Positions 28,438 to 38,243 are shown, counted from the first letter of the stretch. The stretch is DNA of 64,000 nucleotides from Wocania ichthyoenteri Th78 (GCF_000789235.1 NZ_KN525716.1:3880212-3944211); one strand, 5' to 3'. Notes: generated from the letters alone by a model not told the origin. Made by a program: numbers and translations.

Positions 28438-28524
28438 TTACCTGTAGCGTCTTTTAGTATTCCAATGATTACTTTTTGTACTGTTTAAAGTTCCGCTTAA
28501 TTGATTGTTGTTTAATGTTCTCAT
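28438..28524 (-). CDS. MRTLN micro-ORF 2 (28 aa)
   Basis: ATG at 28524 to TAA at 28438. The peptide begins MRTLNNNQLSGTLNSTK and ends SNHWNTKRRYR. It shares its first five residues with the micro-ORFs at 28268-28330 and 51212-51289, and the SNHWN-KRRY tail with the former. It is highly basic. Translation is unproven. Confidence 0.4.
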   Translation of the reverse strand: MRTLNNNQLSGTLNSTKSNHWNTKRRYR

Positions 28525-28833
28525 GATTGTTTTATTATAATTGATTTATACTTAATAGACGACAAGAAATCAAAATCGTTACAGTACTATGCATAACATA
28601 CTAATAAATTAACATATTTTAACTATTTAAGCAGAATAGAGGGTAATGCTGTTAAGTATTTACAGACTTAATTATATATTTAGGAATGGTTTTTGCTTAA
28701 ATAAATGCTAAATAACATTTGTAATAAGATGAATTACAGATAAAAATAATAGCTTTGAAGCCGATAAAATGGTTTTATATAAATTTATAGTAATAAAAAA
28801 ACAGAGTAATAGTTTATTGAATATTTTATACTG

Positions 28834-29502
28834 ATGAAATACTATTTTTTCTTTTTAATATCATGTTTTTTTGCTTTTACGGCAAACACTCAAATAGATA
28901 ATAAAAACAAATCGACATCTATTCCTGCGGTAAAAAGTAAAAAAGATTCACTTGATGCTAAGGTGTTGTTACCATCAAAACCCATAGAAAATAATACGAT
29001 TAATGGTATGTCTGTACCAAAAGCAAATACAACTTTAAATTTTCCTAAAAAGGAATTTTCTATGTTTGGTGAAAAATTTGGGAATCCAGGAGAACTGTAT
29101 GATGATAGATTAAATAAAAAAACTAGAGACCTAAAAATAGAAATGGGTTTGGGTGCAAAAGGAAGTACCACAGATCAGTATTTTGGAGATTTTAAAACCA
29201 AATCAAAATTTGTTAGAGTTATATATAGAGACTTTGGGCTGCAAGATGGAGACTATATTCGTGTTTTAGTAAATGATGAAATTTTAGAATTTCGTGTTTT
29301 ATTAACAAATAGCTCTAAAGGTTTTAAACTAGATTTAAAAGAAGGTTTTAATAAAATAGATTTTCTAGCTTTAAATGAAGGTTATTCGATGCCTAATACA
29401 GCAGAATTTCATGTTATAGATGATCAAGGAAATGTTATTGCTGGTAATCAATGGAATTTATCTACAGGTGTAAAAGCAACTATTATTGTGGTTAAAGAAT
29501 GA
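28834..29502 (+). CDS. Secreted hypothetical protein (222 aa)
   Basis: The protein has a Sec signal peptide (about 1-19, CFFAFTANTQ), a low-complexity Ser/Lys-rich linker and a C-terminal beta-rich domain (about 125-222) containing YFGDFKTKSKFVRVIYRDFG. I recognise this as a conserved flavobacterial secreted protein without known function. It is convergent with the aldo/keto reductase gene. Confidence 0.8.
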   Translation: MKYYFFFLISCFFAFTANTQIDNKNKSTSIPAVKSKKDSLDAKVLLPSKPIENNTINGMSVPKANTTLNFPKKEFSMFGEKFGNPGELYDDRLNKKTRDLKIEMGLGAKGSTTDQYFGDFKTKSKFVRVIYRDFGLQDGDYIRVLVNDEILEFRVLLTNSSKGFKLDLKEGFNKIDFLALNEGYSMPNTAEFHVIDDQGNVIAGNQWNLSTGVKATIIVVKE

Positions 29503-29503
29503 T

Positions 29504-30517
29504 TTAAGAAACAATCTCATCAATCAATCTCAATTCCTCTTCACTAAAATTTAAATTATCCAACGCTTTTACATTCTCATGTAATTGATTTGCAGAACTT
29601 GCACCAATTAAAACAGATGCTACTTGTTTCTGTCTTAAAATCCAAGCAATTGCCATTTGCGATAGTTTTTGTCCGCGCTCTTTCGCAATAACATTTAGGC
29701 TTTGTATTTTTTCAATATTAGAATTAACAGTTTCTGCATTCAAAAAGATGGAATTATTTCCTGCCCTAGAGTTTTTAGGAATCCCCTTTAAATATTTATC
29801 AGTAAGCATCCCTTGGGCTAAAGGCGAAAACGCAATACATCCCACGCCATTGTTTTCTAAAGTATCTAAAAGCCCATCTTCAACCCAACGATCAAACATC
29901 GAATATCTGGCTTGATGTAAAATAAAAGGCACATTCAAATCTTTTAATAGCTTAGCAGCTTTTTGAGTATCCTCTGGTCCGTAATTAGAAATCCCAACAT
30001 ATAAAGCTTTTCCTTGACGAACAATATCAGCCAACGCACCCATGGTTTCCTCTAGAGGCGTATCTGGGTCTGGTCTGTGATGATAAAAAATATCAACATA
30101 ATCTAATCCCATACGTTTTAAGCTCTGGTCTAAACTAGCTATTAAATATTTTCTAGATCCAAAATCGCCATAAGGTCCAGACCACATAGTATATCCTGCT
30201 TTTGTGGCTATAAATAATTCATCTCTGTAAAGTTTGAAATCTTGCTTATATATAGTTCCAAAGTTTTCTTCAGCAGAACCAGGAGGTGGCCCATAATTAT
30301 TAGCGAAATCCAAATGTGTTATCCCTAAATCGAAGGCTGTTCTTAAAATTTCTCTTCCATTTTTAATATCATCAACAAAACCAAAGTTATGCCATAAGCC
30401 TAAAGAAATAGCTGGAAGGTATATACCACTTTTTCCAGATTTATTATAGCTCATGGTGTCATAGCGTTGTGAATCAGCTTGATATGATGTTGTTTTAGTT
30501 TTGTCGTTAGTCTGCAT
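29504..30517 (-). CDS. Aldo/keto reductase (YghZ/Mgr type)
   Basis: The 337-residue NADPH-dependent aldo/keto reductase is of the L-glyceraldehyde-3-phosphate reductase type. It shows the TIM-barrel active-site residues DFANNYG (Asp, Tyr), KAGYTMW (Lys) and YHHRPD (His). C-terminal GASS...HENVKAL is the cofactor phosphate-binding part. The gene is monocistronic, with a strong hairpin (30606-30635) beyond its start, between it and the S9 peptidase stop. Confidence 0.92.
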   Translation of the reverse strand: MQTNDKTKTTSYQADSQRYDTMSYNKSGKSGIYLPAISLGLWHNFGFVDDIKNGREILRTAFDLGITHLDFANNYGPPPGSAEENFGTIYKQDFKLYRDELFIATKAGYTMWSGPYGDFGSRKYLIASLDQSLKRMGLDYVDIFYHHRPDPDTPLEETMGALADIVRQGKALYVGISNYGPEDTQKAAKLLKDLNVPFILHQARYSMFDRWVEDGLLDTLENNGVGCIAFSPLAQGMLTDKYLKGIPKNSRAGNNSIFLNAETVNSNIEKIQSLNVIAKERGQKLSQMAIAWILRQKQVASVLIGASSANQLHENVKALDNLNFSEEELRLIDEIVS

Positions 30518-30605
30518 GTTTTCAAATTAAAAAGGAGTATAAAAATATGAATTAGTTTTCAGTAATAATAGATTCTTATCCAATTTTAATGGGTTGTAAA
30601 AACAA

Positions 30606-30635
30606 AAAGACCTCTTAAAATTTTAAGAGGTCTTT
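30606..30635. terminator. Terminator of the S9 peptidase gene
   Basis: A 30-nt perfect palindrome, AAAGACCTCTTAAAA / TTTTAAGAGGTCTTT, lies just past the S9 peptidase stop codon on the minus strand. Confidence 0.85.
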
Positions 30636-30657
30636 ACTATATAACTAAAAGAATAAT

Positions 30658-32964
30658 TTAATCTTTTAAAGGTTGCTTAACATCTTGTTTTAAATGTTTT
30701 GCGTAGAAGCCCATCATTGCTTTATAAAGCGCGATTGAGTTTTCTTCTTTAGCAAATCCGTGACCTTCATCATATTTTACCATATATGGTACATCAACAC
30801 CTTTTGCTCTTAGAGCTTCAACAATTTGATCCGACTCATCAATATTTACTCTTGGGTCGTTTGCCCCTTGAACAACAAAAAGAGGTTTTTTGATTTTATC
30901 AATATGAAAAACTGGTGATACTTCATTCATAATTGCTTTTTCTTCAGGAACATCTAAATCATACCAAATTTCTTTAATAATTTTTAAATAAGGTTTCCAA
31001 TAAGCCGGCATGCTATTCATAAATGTAAATAAGTTAGATACACCAACATAATCAACGCCACAAGCATACAAATCTGGTGTTTTAGTTAAGCCACGTAAAA
31101 CGGCATATCCGCCATGGCTACCACCATAAATTGCGGCATTATCTTTATCAACCCAACCTTTATCTACTACATATTGCAAGCCGTCTTCAACATCGTCCAT
31201 GGCTTTTCTACCAATTTGTTTAAAGCCAGATTCTAAAAACTCACGACCGTAGCCTCCAGAAATTCTAAAGTTTACCTGTAACGTTGCGTAACCACGACTA
31301 GCAAACAATTGTGCTTCAGGGTTAAACCCCCAAGAGTCTCTAATACCTTGTGGCCCACCGTGTGGATTAACAATTACGGGTACTTTGTTTCCGTTTAGTG
31401 CTTCTTTTGGTAAAGTAATGTAGCCATGAAGCGTAATACCATCTCTACTTTTAAAAGTTATAGGGCGCATTTCTGCCATATCACTTTCAATAAGGTTTGG
31501 CATTAAATTATAAAGTAATTTGAATTCATCTTTTTTAGCATCATAAGAATAATAAGTGCCGTATAGTTTATCGCTTTGTAAAAAGATTAAATATTTACTT
31601 TCATCATCAGTAGCATCAGCTATGGTATAATTATACTCAGGAAATTTTGTTATAATTCTTTTATGAAGTTTTTTATAATAGTCGCTTACAGGAATGATGT
31701 TTCTTTTTTCACCTTCGTAAGAGAAATAATCTAATTCGTAACCTCTATGTCTCGATAAACCTAAGCTAGATACATCATATTTATCATTCGAAAATAATTT
31801 TTTAATGACTTTGTCTTCTTTTAAATCATATAAATAAATTTGTGTTTTATCGCTATCTAAATTTGAAATCACATAGGCTTCATGCGGATTATCAGACGCA
31901 TAATTGAAGCTTATAATTGAAAAAGTATCTTTCCAACTTAATTGTTTTTTTACCTCGTAATTTTCCCCATCAGTAGTGTAATATAAATCAATATTCACAC
32001 CATCTCGCAGTTTTGCAAAACCACGTAAATTCCCATCTTTATCAAACTCGTAACCATTAATTGGGTTAGCGGCATCTTCGTTTTTATAAAGTTGTTTAAG
32101 CTCGCCTGTAACGATATTGATTTTATAAGGTTCGAAAATTTGAGGATTGTTTTGATTCATAGAAATAATCATATGATCTTTATCCTCTTTTAAGTTGTTA
32201 AGGATATTAACTTTAACACCATCAAAAGGCGTTAATTCTTTTTGGTTTTTACCATCAACATCAACAGCAAATAAGTGATAATCTTCATTACCACCTTTAT
32301 CCATAACGTAAATTAATCTCGCATCGTTTGCCCAACCGAAGCCTCTAATAAGTTCTTCTTTTTCTTCAATAACTCTAGTAACTTCTTCGGTTTCTAAGTT
32401 TTTTACGTATACATGATTTTTTTTGTTTTCGTCTTTTTCTCTGTAAGATAAATACGTTCCGTTAGGAGAAAAACTAAAAGATCTTGCTTTAGGCCTAGCA
32501 AAATAATCTTCTACCGAATATTTATAATTCGTAGGATTCCAATTGGCTAATTTTTCTAATTCAGCATCCGATGTTGGTAAAGCTGTATTACCTGGTAATG
32601 TTTTAACGGTTTTGTTAAGTGTTAGTGGCATTTCGTTTGGTCCTTGATAAAATGTTCCTGTTATTGAGTTTTCTGCAAAGGTACCAACATATTTTATGCC
32701 GGCTTGATTAAATTTAATAGTTAAGGTATTATCTGTAAAAGTGGTTACATCCATTGGGATGCCAGTTGCACCTTGCGATGGACTATCCATAGTAGATGTA
32801 TACGCATCGCCTTCCATTTTCACATTAAATACTAGTGGGATTTCTGTGTCTTGAACCGAAATTTTCCCTTCCCAAGCACCAACAATGTCTTGAGCATTAG
32901 CTTGTGTTAACATGCCTATAAATAAGAATAAAGCACTGCTTAATTTTAAAAGTGTAGTTTTCAT
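30658..32964 (-). CDS. S9-family prolyl oligopeptidase-like peptidase
   Basis: The 768-residue secreted serine peptidase has a Sec signal peptide (about 1-24, TQANAQ), an N-terminal lipocalin-like segment (about 27-120), a beta-propeller (about 150-490) and a C-terminal alpha/beta-hydrolase domain. The catalytic triad is Ser in GGSHGGY (about 616), Asp in GANDPRV (about 701) and His in EGHGF (about 733). It probably degrades peptides in the periplasm. Confidence 0.93.
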   Translation of the reverse strand: MKTTLLKLSSALFLFIGMLTQANAQDIVGAWEGKISVQDTEIPLVFNVKMEGDAYTSTMDSPSQGATGIPMDVTTFTDNTLTIKFNQAGIKYVGTFAENSITGTFYQGPNEMPLTLNKTVKTLPGNTALPTSDAELEKLANWNPTNYKYSVEDYFARPKARSFSFSPNGTYLSYREKDENKKNHVYVKNLETEEVTRVIEEKEELIRGFGWANDARLIYVMDKGGNEDYHLFAVDVDGKNQKELTPFDGVKVNILNNLKEDKDHMIISMNQNNPQIFEPYKINIVTGELKQLYKNEDAANPINGYEFDKDGNLRGFAKLRDGVNIDLYYTTDGENYEVKKQLSWKDTFSIISFNYASDNPHEAYVISNLDSDKTQIYLYDLKEDKVIKKLFSNDKYDVSSLGLSRHRGYELDYFSYEGEKRNIIPVSDYYKKLHKRIITKFPEYNYTIADATDDESKYLIFLQSDKLYGTYYSYDAKKDEFKLLYNLMPNLIESDMAEMRPITFKSRDGITLHGYITLPKEALNGNKVPVIVNPHGGPQGIRDSWGFNPEAQLFASRGYATLQVNFRISGGYGREFLESGFKQIGRKAMDDVEDGLQYVVDKGWVDKDNAAIYGGSHGGYAVLRGLTKTPDLYACGVDYVGVSNLFTFMNSMPAYWKPYLKIIKEIWYDLDVPEEKAIMNEVSPVFHIDKIKKPLFVVQGANDPRVNIDESDQIVEALRAKGVDVPYMVKYDEGHGFAKEENSIALYKAMMGFYAKHLKQDVKQPLKD

Positions 32965-33181
32965 TTGAATGATTTAAGATTAAAAAAGATTCTTTTATTA
33001 ATAACTCTCTATAATATTTTGTTAGATGAAAAATAATAGCTTTTGTTACAAATTAATCAAATAAAAATAAATTAAATATGTAACATGCATATTTTCAGTA
33101 AAATATGTATTTAAAAGTTTACATATAAAATTCATTTATAATTTTACTAACAATCATACTACAAAAACCCTATAAAGGTGT

Positions 33182-33189
33182 TATTTTTG
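33182..33189 (+). promoter_or_regulatory. -7 promoter element of the helicase gene
   Basis: TATTTTTG fits TAnnTTTG and lies 20 nt upstream of the ATG at 33210. A -33 element is not evident. Confidence 0.45.
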
Positions 33190-33209
33190 CACGTCTGAAA
33201 ATTAAATAT

Positions 33210-34766
33210 ATGTCTAAAGTATCTACTGTAGAATTAGAAGAAAGAAAAGCTGGAAAAGACCTTTATAGCTACCAAAAAGGTGCTATCGATAAAATTTTTA
33301 CAGCTTTTGAAGAATCTCCAGAGGATTATCATTTATTATATCAGCTTCCAACTGGTGGTGGAAAAACGGTTATTTTTTCTGAAATAGTAAGACAGTATTT
33401 AAAGCATCATAAAAAAAAGGTGTTGGTGATGACGCATCGCATTGAGTTATGCAAGCAAACCTCTAATATGCTTACAGAATTTGCAGTACGCAATAAAGTG
33501 ATTGATAGTAAAGCAGATTTAAGCGATCAAGGAGAGTATAGCTGTTTTGTAGCTATGGTTGAAACTTTAAATAACAGATTAAATGATGATAAATTAGATA
33601 TATCTGATATTGGACTGGTTATTATAGATGAAGCTCATTATAATTCATTTACCAAATTATTCAAATTTTTTAGTCAGTCATTTATTTTAGGAGTTACTGC
33701 AACACCTTTAAGTTCTAGTATGGATTTGCCAATGACCGATAATTATGATGAACTAATTGTTGGAGAAACTATAGAATCTTTAATTGAAAATGGCTTTTTA
33801 GCTCGTGCCGAAATGTATTCGTATAATGTGGGTTTAACCTCTTTAGTTGTAGGTGCTAATGGTGATTATACAGTAAAGTCTTCTGAAGATTTATATACTG
33901 ACAATGACATGCTTACCAAGTTGATACAAGCATATGAAGAACGCTCAAAAGGAAAAAAAACACTAATTTTTAATAACGGTATTAATACTTCGTTGCACGT
34001 ATACGATACCTTTAGACGAGCAGGTTACCCCATTGCACACTTAGACAATACCAATACTAAAAAGGAACGTGCCTTAATTTTAAAATGGTTCAAAAAAACA
34101 CCCGATGCTATTTTAACGTCGGTTAGTATTTTAACAACAGGTTTTGATGAGCCTACAGTTGAAAGTATTATTTTAAATCGAGCTACCAAATCGTTAACAT
34201 TATACTATCAAATGATTGGTCGTGGCTCTCGTATTTTAAAAAATAAAAAGACTTTTGATGTTATTGATTTAGGAAATAATTTCCACCGTTTTGGTGCTTG
34301 GGGCGACGATTTAGATTGGCAAAAAATATTTAGATCACCTTATTATTATTTAGATGCTTTGTTAAGTGATGAAGAATTAGAAAGCAATTTTAGATACGAA
34401 ATGCCTGATGAATTACGCGCAGAATTTTCAAAATCTAAAGAGGTGTATTTTGATGTGCAAAAAACCTACGTAGAATCTATTCGAGCAGGTGAGTCCTCAA
34501 AAGTGGTTTTAGAACGTTCTATCGAGCAGCACGCCAAAATATGTATTGAAAACAGTGAAGATGTTTACGATGCTTTAGCCTTAGCAAAAATGCTTGGAGA
34601 CGATATCGATTTTAGAATTGGCAGATACACTAAATGCATAAGCAAAAGCACGTTTAATTTTGTAGAGTGGCTTAAAGGTGATTATAAGAAAAAACTTAAC
34701 TCTTATTTACGCTCTAATTTTGATGACGTTTTTGAGCAGATTCATGGGTATCCGCCTGAGGATTAA
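33210..34766 (+). CDS. DEAD/DEAH-box helicase (SF2)
   Basis: The 518-residue superfamily 2 helicase has motif I LPTGGGKT (about 47-54), motif II DEAH (about 140), motif III GVTATPL and motif VI QMIGRGSR, plus a helicase-C domain (to about 390) and a short helical tail. It resembles the ResIII/UvrB-like core helicases found alone in many Bacteroidota. There is no nuclease or methylase gene beside it, so a restriction role is not supported. Confidence 0.92.
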   Translation: MSKVSTVELEERKAGKDLYSYQKGAIDKIFTAFEESPEDYHLLYQLPTGGGKTVIFSEIVRQYLKHHKKKVLVMTHRIELCKQTSNMLTEFAVRNKVIDSKADLSDQGEYSCFVAMVETLNNRLNDDKLDISDIGLVIIDEAHYNSFTKLFKFFSQSFILGVTATPLSSSMDLPMTDNYDELIVGETIESLIENGFLARAEMYSYNVGLTSLVVGANGDYTVKSSEDLYTDNDMLTKLIQAYEERSKGKKTLIFNNGINTSLHVYDTFRRAGYPIAHLDNTNTKKERALILKWFKKTPDAILTSVSILTTGFDEPTVESIILNRATKSLTLYYQMIGRGSRILKNKKTFDVIDLGNNFHRFGAWGDDLDWQKIFRSPYYYLDALLSDEELESNFRYEMPDELRAEFSKSKEVYFDVQKTYVESIRAGESSKVVLERSIEQHAKICIENSEDVYDALALAKMLGDDIDFRIGRYTKCISKSTFNFVEWLKGDYKKKLNSYLRSNFDDVFEQIHGYPPED

Positions 34767-34908
34767 TCTTTTTGTACATTTTTTGACTTAAATAAAACTC
34801 TTCTGTCTAAAAAATTGTTTTCTTGACTTTGTGAGAAAAATTAACTAATTTCGTTTAACGGCGGATGTAAACTATTTATATCTGTTAATCATTGGCAAAC
34901 ATTAATAA

Positions 34909-35538
34909 ATGAAAGGAAAATTAGAAACAATCGGGCTTTGTCTTGGGTGGTTTGCCCTTATAACGCAGTTTTTCTTAATGCTTCAGAACAGACAAACGGG
35001 TATTCCTGAAATGATTATTCGCTTTTTTAGTTTTTTTACCATTTTAACAAATATTTTAGTGGCATTATATTTCACGGCTTCTACATTTAATCTAAAAATT
35101 GTTCCGTTCAAATGGTTCTTTTCAAAAGGAACTTTAACAGCCATTACTGCATTTATACTCATAGTGGGTTTGGTTTATCAAATTGCATTGAGAGGTGTAT
35201 GGCAACCTACGGGACTACAATACATAGTGGATGAATTATTACATACCATTATTCCCTTATACGTATTTATATATTGGTGTTTTAATGTTAGTAAAAATGA
35301 TTTACAGATAAAACCAATATTTAGATGGCTATTATATCCTGTCCTTTTTATTATATTTATATTGGTAAGAGGATATTTCTCTGGATTTTATCCCTATCCC
35401 TTTTTAGATGTTCCTGAAATCGGGTATGATAAAACACTCTTAAATATTGTTATTATATTTATAACAACTTTGACCATGTTAACAATCCTTTTGTTAGTAG
35501 GAAAAACAATAATTAAAAAACAAACAAAAATCCAATGA
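34909..35538 (+). CDS. Pr6Pr-family membrane protein
   Basis: The 209-residue protein has six predicted membrane helices. It starts KLETIGLCLGWFALITQFFLML, followed by FFTILTNILVALYFT and a later HTIIPLYVFIYW motif typical of the Pr6Pr/FAR-17a-like family. Function is unknown. It overlaps the META-domain gene by 4 nt (ATGA). Confidence 0.85.
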   Translation: MKGKLETIGLCLGWFALITQFFLMLQNRQTGIPEMIIRFFSFFTILTNILVALYFTASTFNLKIVPFKWFFSKGTLTAITAFILIVGLVYQIALRGVWQPTGLQYIVDELLHTIIPLYVFIYWCFNVSKNDLQIKPIFRWLLYPVLFIIFILVRGYFSGFYPYPFLDVPEIGYDKTLLNIVIIFITTLTMLTILLLVGKTIIKKQTKIQ

Positions 35539-35966
35539 TTATGAACAGCAAAACTGCACTACAAATTGCTATTTTCACCTTCATTATTATCTCTTGTGCT
35601 ACCAAAAATAATATTGATAGCGAGAAACTTTATAACACAACTTGGGAACTGGAATACATTTCTGGACCACGTATAGCTTTCAACGGGTTGTATTCTGACA
35701 AAAAACCTAAAATTTCCTTCAACAAAACGACCAATAAAGTAGAAGGTAACAATAGTTGTAATGGTTATTCTGCCGACTATACTTTGAACGGTAAGGAAAT
35801 GTCTTTTGGAGAGCCTGGACCAACAACAATGATGTTTTGTGGAGAAGGTGAAAAAGTGTTTTTAAATACGATGAAAAAAATAAACAAATATAGCTTTGAC
35901 CAAGAAGGAAAACTAAATCTGATGATTGATGATGTGACAATGATGCGTTTCCGTAAAGTGCAGTAA
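35535..35966 (+). CDS. META domain-containing lipoprotein
   Basis: The 143-residue protein has a signal peptide with lipobox (IIISCATK) and an HslJ-like META domain (about 30-140): WELEYISG...NNSCNGYSADYTL...GPTTMMFC. META proteins are envelope stress or heat-resistance factors of unknown biochemistry. It overlaps the Pr6Pr gene (ATGA), indicating translational coupling. Confidence 0.9.
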   Translation: MIMNSKTALQIAIFTFIIISCATKNNIDSEKLYNTTWELEYISGPRIAFNGLYSDKKPKISFNKTTNKVEGNNSCNGYSADYTLNGKEMSFGEPGPTTMMFCGEGEKVFLNTMKKINKYSFDQEGKLNLMIDDVTMMRFRKVQ

Positions 35967-35968
35967 AA

Positions 35969-36052
35969 ATGAAAAGGTTATTAATTTCAATATTGGCTAT
36001 TGGACTGGTTGTTTCTTCATTTTCAGAAAGCTATAAAATTTTAAACAGATGA
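35969..36052 (+). CDS. Signal-peptide-like mini-ORF (27 aa)
   Basis: ATG at 35969, stop TGA at 36050-36052, which overlaps the ATG of the next gene (ATGA). The peptide is MKRLLISILAIGLVVSSFSE plus seven residues, essentially only a signal peptide. It may be a truncated remnant of a secreted protein gene or a coupling leader. Confidence 0.4.
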   Translation: MKRLLISILAIGLVVSSFSESYKILNR

Positions 36053-36522
36053 AAAAAATAGCTTTATTAACGCTTGTATTAATTACCATAGTAGCTTGTA
36101 AAAACAATACCAAAACAGAAAACGAATCGGTAACAAAAGAAGAAAAATCAGTCAAGGAATTAACTAAAATACCGATATTAGATACAGGTTGCTATGTATA
36201 CAATAAAAACGGCAACAACATAAAAATGGAAATTACTAAAATAGATAAAAATGTAACAGGAAACCTTAACATTGCCTATGCCGAAAAAGATGCCAACCAA
36301 GGCTCCTTTATAGGTAAATTAAACGACTATAAGCTTATTGGAACCTACACGTTTCATGCTGAAGGAAAAGAAAGTTCAAGAGAAATAGCATTTTTGGTCA
36401 AGGACAACCAACTTATTGAAGGCTATGGAGAATTAATTGAAAATGGTACAAAATTCAAGGATGTGAGCACTATTAAATATACCTCTTCAATGCCTTTAAC
36501 AAAGGTAGATTGCGATAAATAA
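36049..36522 (+). CDS. Hypothetical lipoprotein
   Basis: The 157-residue protein has a lipoprotein signal (ITIVACKNN, C17) and a beta-rich mature domain with repeated GNLNI/GSFIGKL/GTYTF strands. Function is unknown. It follows the META-domain lipoprotein and mini-ORF in the same orientation, likely one operon. Confidence 0.8.
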   Translation: MKKIALLTLVLITIVACKNNTKTENESVTKEEKSVKELTKIPILDTGCYVYNKNGNNIKMEITKIDKNVTGNLNIAYAEKDANQGSFIGKLNDYKLIGTYTFHAEGKESSREIAFLVKDNQLIEGYGELIENGTKFKDVSTIKYTSSMPLTKVDCDK

Positions 36523-36837
36523 AGAACCAAATGTTTGTTTGCAAACGGTAAGTCATTTTCCGAACTAAATCAAGACCTTTAAAAGGACGGAAACAGAAAT
36601 TCTAGCTTCTAAGTAACTCTAAAAAAGAGCGGAGACTAGCCTTTCGTCTACACTTAGGATAAACCCAAGCTCGACTTTTTGTTTTTCTCAAAAAGTAAAG
36701 CCCAAATAATAGTGGTTATAACTTTTTGTAATACTTTTAATAGCTGAAGTTGTATTAATATTACGATTATTATTACATCATAAAAATAAGGCGTATCTTT
36801 ACGAACTAATTTTAAAATCTACAGGATAATTTAAACT
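36523..36837. other. Non-coding interval upstream of cold-shock gene
   Basis: This 315-nt interval contains a hairpin with stem ACTTTTTG / CAAAAAGT (36674-36696) that may terminate the lipoprotein operon. A TATCTTTA element near 36795 could be the -7 of the cold-shock gene. Nothing else is recognised. Confidence 0.45.
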
Positions 36838-37290
36838 ATGGCAAAATCGCAAGTCACATTTAACAAAATTGAAAAAGAAAAAAAACGCTTAAAAAAAAGA
36901 GAAGAAAAGCAAAAAAAGAAAGAAGCTCGTAGAGCTGAAGCTAAAGAAAACCCTCAAGGTATTCAGTTTGCTTATGTTGATTTCAACGGAAACTTAACAG
37001 ACACACCACCAGATCCTGCAATGCGAGAAAAGGTTGAAGCTGAAAGTATTGAATTGGGAATACCAAAAAAAGAAGACAGAGAAGAAGAGGTGTTTACAGC
37101 TAAAGAAGGAAAAGTTTCGTTTTTCGATCATTCAAAAGGTTTTGGTTTTATTTTAGATAGTGTAAATCAAGAAAAATATTTTGTTCATGTTAGTGGTTTA
37201 ATTGATGAAATCAACGAAAACGACAAAGTGACTTACGAGTTAGAACGCGGTCAAAAAGGCATGAACGCAGTAAGAGTTAAGAAAATCTAG
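36838..37290 (+). CDS. Cold-shock-domain protein with basic coiled-coil N-terminus
   Basis: The 150-residue protein has a highly charged Lys/Glu coiled-coil-like N-terminus (about 8-35) and a C-terminal cold-shock domain (about 88-150). The domain contains GKVSFFDHSKGFGFILD (RNP1-like) and KYFVHVSGL (RNP2-like). It binds single-stranded nucleic acid; the basic arm may add RNA contacts. Confidence 0.92.
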   Translation: MAKSQVTFNKIEKEKKRLKKREEKQKKKEARRAEAKENPQGIQFAYVDFNGNLTDTPPDPAMREKVEAESIELGIPKKEDREEEVFTAKEGKVSFFDHSKGFGFILDSVNQEKYFVHVSGLIDEINENDKVTYELERGQKGMNAVRVKKI

Positions 37291-37328
37291 TTTATTTCTT
37301 TTTTTAATATTGAAACTCAAAACTTAGT

Positions 37329-38243
37329 ATGAGTTTACCCCGTAAAACTATTCTTATTGTATTAGCTTTTTTTGCTATATATGTTATTTGGGGATCTACT
37401 TATTTACTTAATAAAATTGCTGTTTCACAGTTGTCGGCTTTTTTTTTGGCATCTGTTAGGTTTTTAATAGCAAGCATTATTATTTTTTTAATTGCTAAAT
37501 CTTTAAGAGTTAGCCTTTCAATTTCCAAAAGGCAATTTATAAACGTCACTATAGCAGGTTTCTTATTTTTAACTTTGGGCAACGGACTTGCTGTTTTAGC
37601 TCTAAAGTATATTGATAGTGGTTTTGCTGCTTTAGAAATTTCTGCACAACCATTAGTAGTACTTATTATGATGCGTATACTTCATGGTAAACGTATTGCA
37701 CTTATGTCTTATATAGGTGTAATATTAGGTTTTATAGGTATCTTTCTTTTGGTAAGTCAGAAACAAATTATAAATCAAGAAGGGCAAATATTAGGTATGG
37801 TCTTAATTTTTGTTTGTATGCTAAGTTGGGCTTATGCTAGTATTTTTGTTGGTAAAGCAGATTTGCCAAAAAATTCATTTGTAAATACAGGATATCAAAT
37901 GCTAACAGGTGGCATTATGTTAGGCATAATTAGTTTAATTTTAAACGAACCTTGGTCTTTGCCTAATGCTTGGCAAAGCGATGTGCAATGGTCTATGCTT
38001 GGGCTTATTCTTTTCGGGAGCATTGTAGCGTTTACCGCTTTTAATTATCTTTTAAAAGAAGTATCACCCGAAAAAGTGGCAACATCTACTTATGTTAATC
38101 CCATTATTGCTTTGATATTGGGGTGGTGGATTTTAAACGAACAAATTACAACGCAATCTATAATTGCTGCAGCGGTGTTGTTAACGGGTGTTTACTTCAT
38201 AAATACGAAACGCACTTTTAAACCACGAAGTATAGGGCGTTAA
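37329..38243 (+). CDS. EamA-family (DMT superfamily) transporter
   Basis: The 304-residue protein has ten membrane helices arranged as two EamA repeats (about 8-142 and 155-295). Typical motifs are YVIWGSTYLLNKIA and the ATSTYVNPIIALILGWWILNE end of the second repeat. It is a drug/metabolite exporter with unknown substrate. Confidence 0.92.
   Translation: MSLPRKTILIVLAFFAIYVIWGSTYLLNKIAVSQLSAFFLASVRFLIASIIIFLIAKSLRVSLSISKRQFINVTIAGFLFLTLGNGLAVLALKYIDSGFAALEISAQPLVVLIMMRILHGKRIALMSYIGVILGFIGIFLLVSQKQIINQEGQILGMVLIFVCMLSWAYASIFVGKADLPKNSFVNTGYQMLTGGIMLGIISLILNEPWSLPNAWQSDVQWSMLGLILFGSIVAFTAFNYLLKEVSPEKVATSTYVNPIIALILGWWILNEQITTQSIIAAAVLLTGVYFINTKRTFKPRSIGR

Larger units (their letters stand above)
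28218..28833. other. Gene-poor interval with micro-ORF repeats
   Basis: This 616-nt interval lies between two secreted-protein genes. It holds the two MRTLN micro-ORFs (28268-28330 and 28438-28524), whose sequences form an imperfect direct repeat. The remaining 28525-28833 is AT-rich with no ORF or hairpin I can support. Confidence 0.6.

Noticed and set aside
28834..29502. Antisense ORF of 93 codons (28890-29171)
   Set aside because: It shadows the secreted-protein gene and has low-complexity hydrophobic content only.
33210..34766. Helicase as part of a restriction-modification or other defence system
   Set aside because: It stands alone among housekeeping genes with its own promoter; no methylase, nuclease or specificity gene adjoins.
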